A stretch of 64,000 nt of DNA from Gemmata massiliana. Its GTDB lineage: Bacteria > Planctomycetota > Planctomycetia > Gemmatales > Gemmataceae. The notes under the pieces were generated by a model, which ran no database searches, was not told where the DNA came from, and saw nothing but the letters and a program-made list of their open reading frames with translations. Below are positions 44,728-52,637 of the stretch, piece by piece (position 1 is the first letter of the stretch; every line of letters begins with the position of its first letter). Location: NCBI RefSeq assembly GCF_901538265.1, contig NZ_LR593886.1, forward strand, positions 4,609,738-4,673,737. The letters are read 5' to 3'. A program made the position numbers and the translations under genes.

Positions 44728-45336
44728 GTGTCCACACAGCCCGTTTCTGTTTACACCGCCGTTCGCGAAATCCTGGTCGCCGACGGCACACTCACAACTG
44801 ATGAAATCGTGACCCGCGCCAAGGCTCGAGGCGTGACCAAGCCCGATGCCGTGATCCGCAAGGTCGTCAACAAGACAAAAAGCGAGATGAAGCTGAGGAG
44901 CCAGAAGAACAAGAAAGCGGGCCGCAAACTGATCCAACCCCTGTTTCCCTCACCGCACACGGTGGCGCGGGACGTTCTGGCCGCCGATCCCGATCTTCCG
45001 AGCGCGGTTGCTCTTAGCCTGATCAAGGCGCGGGGCGTGAGCCGGTCGGATTCCGAAATCCTGGAAGCGATCCGGAAGACACGCGGAGTTGTACGTCAGA
45101 AAGCGAAGGCGGTGCCGGCCGCGGCCCGTGAGACGACAGCACCCGCGCCCGAAACCCTGACTGAGCAGGCCGTGTTCACCGGATTGGCTCTGGTGAACAA
45201 GACGGCTCACCTGTGTGGCGGGGTGGCGAAGGCGCGCGAGATCGCCGAAGCGATCCGCTCGTGCGGGGGAATCGACACGTTCCTGAAGCGCCTGGAACTC
45301 ATTGCCGAGATCCTGAATTCCGACACGGATCTGTAA
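44728..45336 (+). CDS. Hypothetical protein with two tandem helical repeats
   Basis: A 202-residue protein starting at GTG behind GGAGG. Residues about 8-55 (AVREILVADGTLTTDEIVTR) and about 76-125 (VARDVLAADPDLPSAVALSL) look like diverged copies of one helical, winged-helix-like unit, each with an ARGVT/S-K/R-DA pattern. The tail (GLALVNKTAHLCGG) is less conserved. The basic helices could bind DNA. No family is recognised. A weak hairpin follows the stop. Confidence 0.65.
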   Translation: MSTQPVSVYTAVREILVADGTLTTDEIVTRAKARGVTKPDAVIRKVVNKTKSEMKLRSQKNKKAGRKLIQPLFPSPHTVARDVLAADPDLPSAVALSLIKARGVSRSDSEILEAIRKTRGVVRQKAKAVPAAARETTAPAPETLTEQAVFTGLALVNKTAHLCGGVAKAREIAEAIRSCGGIDTFLKRLELIAEILNSDTDL

Positions 45337-45344
45337 CGCGACCG

Positions 45345-45368
45345 GCGCGAAGGCACGATGCTTCGCGC
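45345..45368 (+). terminator. Possible terminator hairpin
   Basis: GCGCGAAG (45345-45352) pairs with CTTCGCGC (45361-45368) around an 8-nt loop, 9 nt after the stop of the preceding gene. The stem is GC-rich but has no T-run after it, so termination is only a possibility. Confidence 0.35.
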
Positions 45369-45409
45369 ATGAACAGTCGGGAGTTGTCGCCGAGGCCGAC
45401 CTACCTCGG

Positions 45410-45691
45410 CTACACCATTTCCCACGGCTGGCGCGGGCGCTTGGACCGGCGCGAGGCTTCTGCCATTTCACGCAGAAACTGCCACACGGCGAAACCGACG
45501 AACCCAATTCCACCGGCCGCGAACACCCATTTCAGTTTGTTGTCCAACTCTTCCTTGGCCTTTTTGCGCGCGGCGACCGCCGCGGGATCTTCCGGGACGT
45601 CACACCCGGTCGGCCGTCACCCGGCCTTTGCGCTCGGGGCGTTCCACAGCACGGCGGCGGACACGACACACGCGGCGACGAGCGATTTCAT
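45410..45691 (-). pseudogene. Small exported membrane protein gene interrupted by in-frame TGA
   Basis: From an ATG at 45691 behind GAGG the frame encodes a clean signal peptide (MKSLVAACVVSAAVLWNAPS then AKAG). Codon 25 (45617-45619) is TGA. After it the same frame stays open for 68 codons to a TAG at 45410: a Cys, a charged helix (AARKKAKEELDNKLKWVF), a membrane helix (FAAGGIGFVGFAVWQF) and a basic tail. Good ribosome binding site plus coherent protein on both sides of one stop point to a recently broken gene, a sequencing error or recoding. No selenocysteine-type hairpin was recognised. Confidence 0.65.
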
Positions 45692-45915
45692 AGGGCGACC
45701 TCAAAGTCCTTCAGGTACCGGCGAAACACCGCTCATACGGCGCGAATTCGCTTGATTTTTCAGCAAATTGCGCCGAAGGGAGCACACAAGTATGTCGCAC
45801 GAATGCCGCTCGTATTGGCCGCATTTTGCAGAAATGCCGCCGGCCGCGGCTGATCGAGGAGAAGTGTCGGAGCGTCGTTCACCGAAGGAAAGCCAACTGA
45901 ACTGCGCCTTCGCGA

Positions 45916-46488
45916 TTAGCGGTTCGGGCAACATGCGTCCCGTACTCGCACCAGCGCATCAAGGGCCTGCTGGAACGGTCCGGCGATTTCGGGCGCTGAC
46001 GCCATTCCCTTTGGATCGAGTCGCTTACATTCCGGGGGAACGGCTACCACCGCGTCGGGCGGCAATACGGCCGACATCACTGTCAGTGTTTCGACCAGGG
46101 ACGCCTGCGCGTGCGTCGATCGGGGAAAGGCGTTTACCAAGCCAACCGGTTTACCTACGAGTTCCCCGCTCCCGACGACCCAGTCGAGGGCGTTCTTGAG
46201 CGCCCCTGGTACCCCGTGGGCATACTCCGGCGTCGAGATGAGCACCGCGTCCGCGGTTCGGAGGAGTGCGCGCCACTCCTCGACCGAGGGCAGAGGCTCG
46301 TCCTCGTGGTCCAGGTCCGGGTTGAACAGCGGAAGGCTCCCGAGCCCCGCGAACAACGAGACGGTTATGTAGGGTGGGGCTACGAGGGCTGCGGCCCGAA
46401 GCAGATTTGTGTTGGACGAAGCGGCTCGCAAACTACCGGACACCGCGAGCACGGTTGCAGGGCGCTTCGCGGCGGCTGGCGCTGTCAT
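45916..46488 (-). CDS. NADPH-dependent FMN reductase family protein
   Basis: A 190-residue flavodoxin-fold protein. GSLRAASSNTNLLRAA near 18 binds FMN phosphate and STPEYAHGVPGALKNALDWV near 90-110 is the family signature. Members reduce FMN, quinones, azo dyes or chromate with NAD(P)H. The physiological substrate is unknown. The ATG at 46488 is chosen because the first strand (TVLAVSGSLR) begins about ten residues later; the ORF extends upstream to 46743 without coding character. Confidence 0.9.
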   Translation of the reverse strand: MTAPAAAKRPATVLAVSGSLRAASSNTNLLRAAALVAPPYITVSLFAGLGSLPLFNPDLDHEDEPLPSVEEWRALLRTADAVLISTPEYAHGVPGALKNALDWVVGSGELVGKPVGLVNAFPRSTHAQASLVETLTVMSAVLPPDAVVAVPPECKRLDPKGMASAPEIAGPFQQALDALVRVRDACCPNR

Positions 46489-46627
46489 TCTTGAATACCC
46501 CGGTCGTGAATCCCGGAGAGTATTCCTCTCGTCTCGCCCTCGTCTTTCGCGACCCGTTCGGGTGTCACCGATAAATTGGATCAGGTTGATCCCGTTAATC
46601 CTGTCCGAACTCTTCGCTGACGCTCGA

Positions 46628-47713
46628 TTACCGGGGAGGTTGTGGCGCGCGGCGAATGCCGTTGTCGGCTGCGGGTTCGCGCCGACCGACCACTTCTTGA
46701 GGCCCGGGGCGCCGATCGGTCGGCGTACTGACCGGTGGGGCAACTGGTGGTGGAGTGACGGGCGGGGTAGTCGGTGGTGGGGTCGGTTGTACTTTCGGTG
46801 CTGTAGAGGTTTTGAGTGATCTGATGTACGCGACGATGGCGTTCACGTCTTCGTCGCTGATCTGCTCCGCGTTGTACGCGGGCATGATCGGTACCCACCC
46901 GTCAACGACCTTCACACGCGGTTTGCGGATCGACTCAACGATGTAAGCCTCATCGACGAGCTGTGCCCCGCCGTCTTTGAGCGCGACTTTGGTCCCGAAC
47001 AATCCTTCGAGTGCTGGTGCTTTGGCGTTTGTTGTGGCACTGTGGCAGTTAATGCACTGGTTCTTGAGGAAAAGCTGGCGCCCTTTAAAAGCAAGTGCTC
47101 CGTCCCCTTCAATGGGCGGCTTGGTTCCGCTGTCGTTCTTCGCGAACCGTTCGTACTCAGAGGTTTCGGTTACGAACGCGGTTCCGATGCGCTCGCGCGA
47201 GTTCCACAGAGCGAACGCTCCGGCGCGGATGGTTTTGAGGGCGGTTGTTTTTTCGAGCCCGGCTCGTGCTGAGGCGGTAAGTGGAAACGCGGGGATCTCG
47301 AAACGTTCTCCCGAAGTCGAAGTCGAACCTTCTTTTGCTTGCGAGAACGAGAACTTCACGGCCCGGCTCACGGGGAGGTGAAGTTCGTTGCGCTCGCGCT
47401 TACCGCTGGGGTGCTGGAACGTCCACGCGCCGTTCTCTCCAGCAATCGCGAGCACGTTTAGTGCGTTTGCCGGTTCCGTGTCGACGATTTCCGCGGCTGG
47501 GGGGACGGGGCGCGGTGCGGGGATAGTGTTGTTAGCAGGGATTGTGTTGTCGCCAGACTTAATGTCCGGAAACGTCATCGCACTCGATGACTCGGGAATA
47601 ACAAACGTTGAGGCCGGAGTTGATGTCGATGTGGACGTAGGAGATTGTTTGGCGCAGGCCGGCACGAGGGCAGACAGAGTGAGGAGTAAGTAAGTCGGTC
47701 GGAGCCTGTTCAT
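46628..47713 (-). CDS. COX2-like cytochrome c protein lacking CuA ligands
   Basis: A 361-residue exported protein. The N-terminus is a signal sequence ending near Cys (LSALVPAC), possibly a lipoprotein. Residues about 85-190 follow the pattern of a cytochrome c oxidase subunit II cupredoxin (AWTFQHPSGKRERNELHLPV, then FEIPAFPL), but the CuA ligands (His, Cys-x3-Cys, Met) are absent. A class I cytochrome c domain follows: CINCH at 220-224 and Met ligand in IMPAYN. The C-terminus is Pro-rich. It may be an electron-transfer or sensor protein derived from COX2. GGAG lies 6 nt before the ATG at 47713. Confidence 0.85.
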   Translation of the reverse strand: MNRLRPTYLLLTLSALVPACAKQSPTSTSTSTPASTFVIPESSSAMTFPDIKSGDNTIPANNTIPAPRPVPPAAEIVDTEPANALNVLAIAGENGAWTFQHPSGKRERNELHLPVSRAVKFSFSQAKEGSTSTSGERFEIPAFPLTASARAGLEKTTALKTIRAGAFALWNSRERIGTAFVTETSEYERFAKNDSGTKPPIEGDGALAFKGRQLFLKNQCINCHSATTNAKAPALEGLFGTKVALKDGGAQLVDEAYIVESIRKPRVKVVDGWVPIMPAYNAEQISDEDVNAIVAYIRSLKTSTAPKVQPTPPPTTPPVTPPPVAPPVSTPTDRRPGPQEVVGRREPAADNGIRRAPQPPR

Positions 47714-47747
47714 GTCGCGCTCCTCAAGAACTCCACAAATAAAGATA

Positions 47748-47776
47748 GCCCCGTTACTTATAGCACGCAACGGGGC
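47748..47776 (-). terminator. Intrinsic terminator of the TlpA-like gene
   Basis: Read on the minus strand, GCCCCGTT (47776-47769) pairs with AACGGGGC (47755-47748), followed by TATCTTTATTT. It lies just after the stop of the TlpA-like gene (47794) and before the cytochrome gene start, so the two are probably separate transcripts or partly attenuated. Confidence 0.6.
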
Positions 47777-47793
47777 ATCGTAACCCATTTATC

Positions 47794-48891
47794 CTACTTC
47801 TCTTGCTTCTTTTCTTCCTTTTTCTCGTCCTCGTACCGTTTGACACGGGTTTCAATGTCCGATTTTAACGGTCCGTCGGCGTTAGCCACGGCTTTTGCCC
47901 CGAGTTCTTTGGCTTTAGCCTTGTCTCCGCTCAGGAAGGTGGCTTCGGCCAGGAAGAACAGAGCGACCGGGTCTTTCTCGCCAGCCAACTTCAGCCCGGC
48001 TTCGGCCGACTTCAGCGCGGTCGGGTACAGGTCTTTGTTGGCAACCGCGTCCGGGAACAGGACCAGCGTGCGGGTGACGGTGTTGGCCAACCCGACGTCG
48101 TCGGCCTTGAGCGCCTTGGCGATCAGTGCTTCAGAGACCTTCTTTACCTCGTCGGTCTTCTTCATCTTCACCAGCGAGCCGAGACGCGCGCTGTGGAAGT
48201 ACGGGATCGCGGCGAGTTCCGGGTGCTTCGTTTCGAAGTCGCGCAGCGCTTTGAGGAACACTTCGGGGTCCTTGTCGCCGGTCGCCTTGAAGACCGCGTT
48301 AACTTCTTCTTCGATGGTCTTGATGCCGGCGAGGTCGGCTTCGGTCCACTTCCCGTCGACGACTTTCGGCAGCACCACGTCGAGATACATCGGGTGGCCG
48401 ATGTACGCGATCTTGCCCGCCTTATCGACCACGAAGCAGCACGGGATGCCGCCCTGCCCGGCGGCCTTCATCCAGTCGTCGTAGGTCTCGCGGTTGTCGG
48501 CAAAGGCGAAGGTGTACCCGAGCTTCGGGCCGCGCTTCTCGACGAGCGCCTGGACCTTTTCGAGCGTGTTGTTCGGGTCTTTCGCGCTGAACCCAATGAA
48601 CGTGACGCCCTTGTCCTTGTACTGCGATTGCAGTTCACCCATGTGCGGCATCATGACGATGCACGGGCCGCACCACGTGGCCCAGAACTCCATCACATAG
48701 GTCTTGCCGGCAGCGAATTCTTTGACTTCGGCACCCTGGAGCCACTTGGTGGCCTTCACCGGGGGCGCCTTGTCGCCAAATTTGAGCGTCGCTTCTGGCT
48801 TCTTGGGCGGATCAGCCTTTGGCTTCGTGTCCTGCCCCGAAGCGGGGGCAATCAGCCCCGTGAGCACGGCGAGAGCGAACAGTTTGCGCAC
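47794..48891 (-). CDS. TlpA-like thioredoxin-domain protein with TPR-like C-terminus
   Basis: A 365-residue exported protein starting at GTG behind AAGGAG. Signal peptide at 1-20 (KLFALAVLTGLIAPASG). The thioredoxin domain has FWATWCGPCIVMMPHMGEL, with the CxxC at 74-77, and the cis-Pro in GGIPCCFVVD. The ~170 C-terminal residues form helical repeats (TPR-like) rich in Lys and Ala. Such proteins are periplasmic thiol reductases or substrate-specific oxidoreductases, and in planctomycetes often carry this added helical domain. The Cys pair GGIPCC near the cis-Pro is unusual. Confidence 0.9.
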   Translation of the reverse strand: MRKLFALAVLTGLIAPASGQDTKPKADPPKKPEATLKFGDKAPPVKATKWLQGAEVKEFAAGKTYVMEFWATWCGPCIVMMPHMGELQSQYKDKGVTFIGFSAKDPNNTLEKVQALVEKRGPKLGYTFAFADNRETYDDWMKAAGQGGIPCCFVVDKAGKIAYIGHPMYLDVVLPKVVDGKWTEADLAGIKTIEEEVNAVFKATGDKDPEVFLKALRDFETKHPELAAIPYFHSARLGSLVKMKKTDEVKKVSEALIAKALKADDVGLANTVTRTLVLFPDAVANKDLYPTALKSAEAGLKLAGEKDPVALFFLAEATFLSGDKAKAKELGAKAVANADGPLKSDIETRVKRYEDEKKEEKKQEK

Positions 48892-48940
48892 GATGCACTC
48901 CTTGGACGTAAATCGGGAGAGGGGCAAGAGTAAGTTTACA

Positions 48941-49630
48941 TTAGATGGGCGCGCGGGGAAGGCCGAAAGCCGTGGCCGGACCGGTGCGGGTCCACAAGCG
49001 CGCGGAGAGGAAGCCGCCCAAACGCGACACTTCACTCGCGCGCGCGAAGCTCTCGGCTGCGATCAGCGGCGCCGGGTCGATGAGCGCGCCGGCGGGGAGT
49101 CGCGTGGCGAGCCGGAAGAAGGCGTACATTCCGGCGAGTGCCAGACGCGCGACGGGGCGTGCCCATCCCGCTCGCGGCACGCGGAAGTCCCCGTCCACCC
49201 ACATCGCGTTGGGCGCACACGCGCTCGCCAAACGGTGGACAACAATCGCGAGTTCCGGTCGGCGGAAGCAATCGAGGACGAAATTCGTAACGACGAGGTC
49301 GTACCCGGTCGCGGGAAGCGCGTCCGTTCGGGCGTCTGCCACCACAAACCGCACCCGGGCCGCGGCGCCGGGAATCGTTGCGATTCGCTGTTGTGCGACC
49401 GCGATCATGCCCGGGCTGATGTCGAGGCTGTCGACTTCGACGTTCGGGTTCGCGCGCAAGAGATCCGCGAGGAACCGGCCGTCGCCGTCACCAACGATCA
49501 GCGCCTTTCGGCGCTCGTGGAGGTGGTCCAGGTGTGCCGTTCGGCACCAGTGGAGCAACCCACCAAACGTGAGCCGTTCGAGGGTTCGGTAGACCGGTGC
49601 GAGCCAGTCGAACGACGGGCGCGGGGTCAC
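48941..49630 (-). CDS. SAM-dependent methyltransferase
   Basis: A 229-residue class I methyltransferase. Motif I is ALIVGDGDGRFLADLL near 42, motif II acidic DSLDISPGMIAVAQ near 67, and DLVVTNFVLDCF near 106. Unlike UbiE, the first motif reads GDGDG, still suitable for SAM. It starts at a GTG that overlaps the stop of the membrane protein gene (GTGA), so both probably act together, perhaps on a prenylated quinone-like substrate, which is inference. Confidence 0.85.
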   Translation of the reverse strand: MTPRPSFDWLAPVYRTLERLTFGGLLHWCRTAHLDHLHERRKALIVGDGDGRFLADLLRANPNVEVDSLDISPGMIAVAQQRIATIPGAAARVRFVVADARTDALPATGYDLVVTNFVLDCFRRPELAIVVHRLASACAPNAMWVDGDFRVPRAGWARPVARLALAGMYAFFRLATRLPAGALIDPAPLIAAESFARASEVSRLGGFLSARLWTRTGPATAFGLPRAPI

Positions 49631-50403
49631 AGTCCCACCGCCACGAGAATTGGGGTGAGCAGCACGGCATCGACCAGCACGCGCTTCGCCCGGTCCGATA
49701 GTTGTGCCCGCAAGAGGTGAAGTGCCGCCAGTGCAACGGTGCTGGCAATGATTGCGACGGCCACGGGCGTCGGTGCGCCGGACGCGATACCGACCGCTAG
49801 CCCCCCGACGACGACCGCGAGCCACAACGGGTGCCCGCGGTCCGCGCCGTCTTCCCAACGGCTAATGAGTGCACAGTTCAGCCAACACAGTCCGGCGAAC
49901 GCGATCACGCCGGGCAACCAGTTCGTATACGGCTCCGCGTCCGCGATCAGCGGAATCGCCACTCCTGCGGCGAACACGACACCGACCGAGGCTTCCTTGA
50001 ACCCGCGCCCGAGGATCTTTTTGGCCCCACTGAGGTGAACTGCAGCGAAGTAACTGACAGCGGCCCCAAGAACCACGAACCCCACCACGATTTGTGTTCT
50101 CGGAAGTGCGGTGAACGTTAGTGCGATCGCACCGAGCAGTGCCGCACCCGCGCCCAGCATCCACGCGACCGGGTTCCGGCCCGCGGCGCGGTGGCGGTCG
50201 GAGCCGTCTGCGCCGCGGTGAGCATCGAGCCCGCGATCAATGAGGTACGCGCTCCAAACGACGAGGGCCAACACAATCGACGCGGCGAGCGGAACGGCGA
50301 TCCCTGCAACAGACGCGAGGAACACCTGCCACGTGACCGCGACCGCGGGCGCGTCGAGCGACAGCACGTTCGGCCACAGCCACCACGGACGGGATTCGTT
50401 CAC
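49627..50403 (-). CDS. Polytopic membrane protein, possibly UbiA-like
   Basis: A 258-residue protein of seven to eight membrane helices from a GTG. VVWSAYLIDRGLDAHRG near 48-64 resembles the first Asp-rich motif region of UbiA prenyltransferases but lacks a full NDxxD, and no clear second motif is seen. The overlap with a downstream methyltransferase gene fits a quinone- or lipid-modifying pair. The family assignment is tentative; it could also be an unrelated membrane protein. Confidence 0.65.
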   Translation of the reverse strand: MNESRPWWLWPNVLSLDAPAVAVTWQVFLASVAGIAVPLAASIVLALVVWSAYLIDRGLDAHRGADGSDRHRAAGRNPVAWMLGAGAALLGAIALTFTALPRTQIVVGFVVLGAAVSYFAAVHLSGAKKILGRGFKEASVGVVFAAGVAIPLIADAEPYTNWLPGVIAFAGLCWLNCALISRWEDGADRGHPLWLAVVVGGLAVGIASGAPTPVAVAIIASTVALAALHLLRAQLSDRAKRVLVDAVLLTPILVAVGL

Positions 50404-50504
50404 CGTAGGTCACGCAGGAGGAGGGAACGGGCGTCCGGGTGAATGTACGACGGAGCGCGTTGGGGAGAAGGTGGGCCATTTAGTGGTGATTGGGGTGCGT
50501 CAAA

Positions 50505-50650
50505 GTTCGCCGGGGGGCGCTACCGCTTCACCTCTGGCTACCGTCTGTTGCCCCTAATGTGGTTTAAAACAACGCGCGCTCTGCTCGCCAGGGGTTGCGC
50601 ACGCGCTTCACCCCTGGCTACGCGCTTCCGCCCCTACCGGGGCTTAGAAC
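50505..50650. repeat. Imperfect tandem duplication of about 67 nt
   Basis: 50505-50570 and 50583-50650 share the order CGCC-GGGG, GCGCTTCACC-CTGGCTACG, GCCCCTA and TTAGAAC/TTTAAAAC with many differences. It lies in a non-coding gap between a membrane protein gene and a GspF-like gene. A Gly/Arg-rich translation on the plus strand is not a credible gene. Confidence 0.5.
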
Positions 50651-50730
50651 CTGTGTCGTTCCTGATCGTTATTTTCTGCTTTCTGTCCTTTGGACATCTC
50701 TCTTCTGATCTTTGCCTTGTGTTCTCTTTG

Positions 50731-50763
50731 CATCTGATCCGTGTTATCTGCGTTTATCCGCGG
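50731..50763. repeat. Dispersed-type repeat (GCAGATAACACGGAT family)
   Basis: On the minus strand the sequence reads CCGCGGATAAACGCAGATAA then CACGGATCAGATG, matching the widespread A-rich GCAGATAAACACGGAT type of intergenic repeat found in many environmental bacteria. It directly follows the 3' end of the GspF-like gene. The stretch 50660-50760 before it is pyrimidine-rich and has no gene. Confidence 0.55.
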
Positions 50764-50776
50764 CGCATTCTGGTTT

Positions 50777-51805
50777 TTACATCGCTGCGCCGTTGAGCGC
50801 ACCCAAGTAAACGCTGGCGATGCGGAAGATGAAGAAGATAATCATCAGCGAGACCATCGCGTAAATGGCGTACCCGGTGACTTGGGCCGCGGTTTTCATC
50901 TTGCGCTCCGCGTCCTCGCGGTAGCGGTCCGCGAGGCGCTCCATCACTTCGGACATGTTGCCCGTTTCTTCGCCGGTAACGAGTGTTTCGCGGAACTCGC
51001 GCGGGAACGGCGCCCGGGATTCGTCGAGCGCTTCGACCAACTCGCCCCCGTGTTTGGCCACTTCTACGGCCCGAGCTTCGCCGGACTGGAAACGCGAGTT
51101 ACACGTAGCGCGGAAGCAGTAGTGCAGTGTCGTTTCGGCTCGCAACCCGGCTTCGGCACACATCCGCAGTGCCACCGCGAACCGGAGCACCGCGAACGCG
51201 AGGAGTGCCGGTCCCCAACCGGGTACGTTTAGGAATGTGCCTTCGAGTTTCGCACGGAACCGCACGTTATCGGCGGCCATTTTCATTACGAAGATGACTC
51301 CGCCCGCCAGGGCCGCGCCGCAGAGGAGGAACGTGAGTGCTCCCTGTGTGCCCGTGAGTCCCATCCCGGTCGGGTCCATCTTGATACCGAGTATCCCCAA
51401 AATGAAGATCAGTCCGCTGATGATGAGCACAGCCGCGATGTACTGGATCGCGGGGTACGCGATCTGCGAACGGAAGTTCCGTTGGGTCGTCAGTGTGGCC
51501 GAGTAATACTGCTCCAGTTCCCGAAACGTGTCTTCAAGGCGCCCGGTCTGTTCGCCCACCGCGACCAGTTCCACGAACAGCGGCGGGAACGTGTCGCGGT
51601 GCGGTTCGAGTGCGTCTTCCAGTGATTCCCCGGCCGCGAGCTTCTTCGCGAACTCGCCGGCGAGTGATCGCAGGGGGCGCGGGCCGGACTTCGACTGCTG
51701 CTTGAAGATCTTCACCGGGTCGAGGCCCGCGCTGAGGCTGAACCGGATCGCCCGGCACCACTCTACGAGCGCGGGGAGCGGGCATTTCGAGGAAGAAAAG
51801 AGCAT
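50777..51805 (-). CDS. Type II secretion/type IV pilus GspF-like membrane protein
   Basis: A 342-residue inner-membrane protein with two T2SSF domains, the first at about 15-115 (AAGESLEDALEPHRDTFPPL) and the second at about 190-310 (LVTGEETGNMSEVMERLADR), and three membrane helices. The GE(Q/E)TG motif occurs in both halves (AVGEQTGRLEDTF). GspF/PilC proteins anchor the assembly ATPase and could assemble the DUF1559-type pseudopilins of this organism. It is isolated from other secretion genes. The ATG at 51805 follows an AG-rich stretch; the longer frame to 51925 is unlikely. Confidence 0.88.
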   Translation of the reverse strand: MLFSSSKCPLPALVEWCRAIRFSLSAGLDPVKIFKQQSKSGPRPLRSLAGEFAKKLAAGESLEDALEPHRDTFPPLFVELVAVGEQTGRLEDTFRELEQYYSATLTTQRNFRSQIAYPAIQYIAAVLIISGLIFILGILGIKMDPTGMGLTGTQGALTFLLCGAALAGGVIFVMKMAADNVRFRAKLEGTFLNVPGWGPALLAFAVLRFAVALRMCAEAGLRAETTLHYCFRATCNSRFQSGEARAVEVAKHGGELVEALDESRAPFPREFRETLVTGEETGNMSEVMERLADRYREDAERKMKTAAQVTGYAIYAMVSLMIIFFIFRIASVYLGALNGAAM

Positions 51806-51905
51806 CGGTGTGGACCGGTGTCGGGTGACGGTTTCGGGTATTGTGATGAAGACGGCGCCGGTGAGTGGCGATCTCGCGGCGCGGATGATCCTTTCGGTAT
51901 ACCCG

Positions 51906-52274
51906 ATGTCCGACGCGCCCGACATACCCGACCCGCGGTTCCTGGCGGGAGTTGAGCTGTTTAACCGGCGCGAGTTCTTCGACGCGCACGAGGTATGGGA
52001 AGACTTGTAGCACGAGTGCGCGGGGCCGGACCGTCGGTTCTACCAGGCACTCATTCAGGCGGCGGTCGCCGCGTACCACTGGGAACGCGGCAACGCGACC
52101 GGGGCCGCGCGCCTGTACCGCTCCGGGCGCCGGTACATGGAACCGTTTCGCCCGGTGCATCTGGGGCTGGCGGTCGATACGTTCTGGGATCAGTTGGCCG
52201 CGCACCTTGCCGTTGCGCTCGGCGATACGGCTGCTGCCCCGGTGCCATCACCCATGATTCGGCTCGGTGAGTGA
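51906..52274 (+). pseudogene. DUF309 family gene interrupted by in-frame TAG
   Basis: The frame from 51906 (or 51885) encodes a DUF309-like N-terminus with FNRREFFDAHEVWEDL, then TAG at 52008-52010, then continues in the same frame to TGA at 52272 with HECAGPDRRFYQALIQAAVA and YHWERGNATGAARL, the rest of the family. In the family the interrupted position is normally Trp (EDLW), so a single G to A change (TGG to TAG) explains the stop. The other codons remain intact, pointing to a recent mutation, sequencing error or amber readthrough. DUF309 proteins are small helical proteins of unknown function. Confidence 0.8.
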
Positions 52275-52637
52275 CACTTCGCTCCTCGCGGCTTCGTGTG
52301 TTGTGGAAGGCTTGGGCGCGATTTTGGGGAGAAATTCCATTGTGGCCCTCGATAGCCTATGGTATTATTTGTTTACTTGTATTCATTTGTTCAAATCCTG
52401 GTGCCAGGTAGTTGGTGATGAATGCTAACAGGGCGCGATTGTTGATGTTTGTATAAGTTGTTTGCTTGATAGATTTTGTGGTGAATTAACTGCGTTGGTG
52501 CGGCCCCAGAATGTTAGCAAATGTTAGCCGCCAACACCGGAGCTGAAGTCGTATCGGGGAAGGGTGGCGGGCGATTCGCCGAGTTCGGGCGGGGAGATAC
52601 AACATCCGCTCCCGAACTTCCCGAGACGAAACTACCG
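52275..52637. other. AT-rich intergenic island
   Basis: About 360 nt; the part from 52310 to 52510 is strikingly AT-rich for this genome (for example TATTATTTGTTTACTTG). It carries a GCTAAC (inverted GTTAGC) at 52424 and the tandem GTTAGC motif at 52511. No gene is recognised. It likely contains the promoter of the epimerase gene and may be a decayed foreign insertion. Confidence 0.5.
52511..52528 (+). promoter_or_regulatory. Tandem GTTAGC motif, second copy
   Basis: ATGTTAGCAAATGTTAGC differs at one base from the motif at 4200-4217, and the CCCC-GA context just upstream is also shared. It ends 109 nt before the epimerase ATG, compared with 112 nt for the first copy. Direct-repeat geometry fits a dimeric regulator or a mobile-element end. 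Confidence 0.4.

Noticed and set aside
45617-45619. TGA as selenocysteine codon
   Set aside because: It sits right after a signal peptide with no redox partner motif and no recognisable SECIS-like hairpin just downstream; kept only as a remote possibility.
49627-50403. Firm annotation as UbiA prenyltransferase
   Set aside because: Only a weak first Asp-motif region is visible and no second motif; left as tentative membrane protein.
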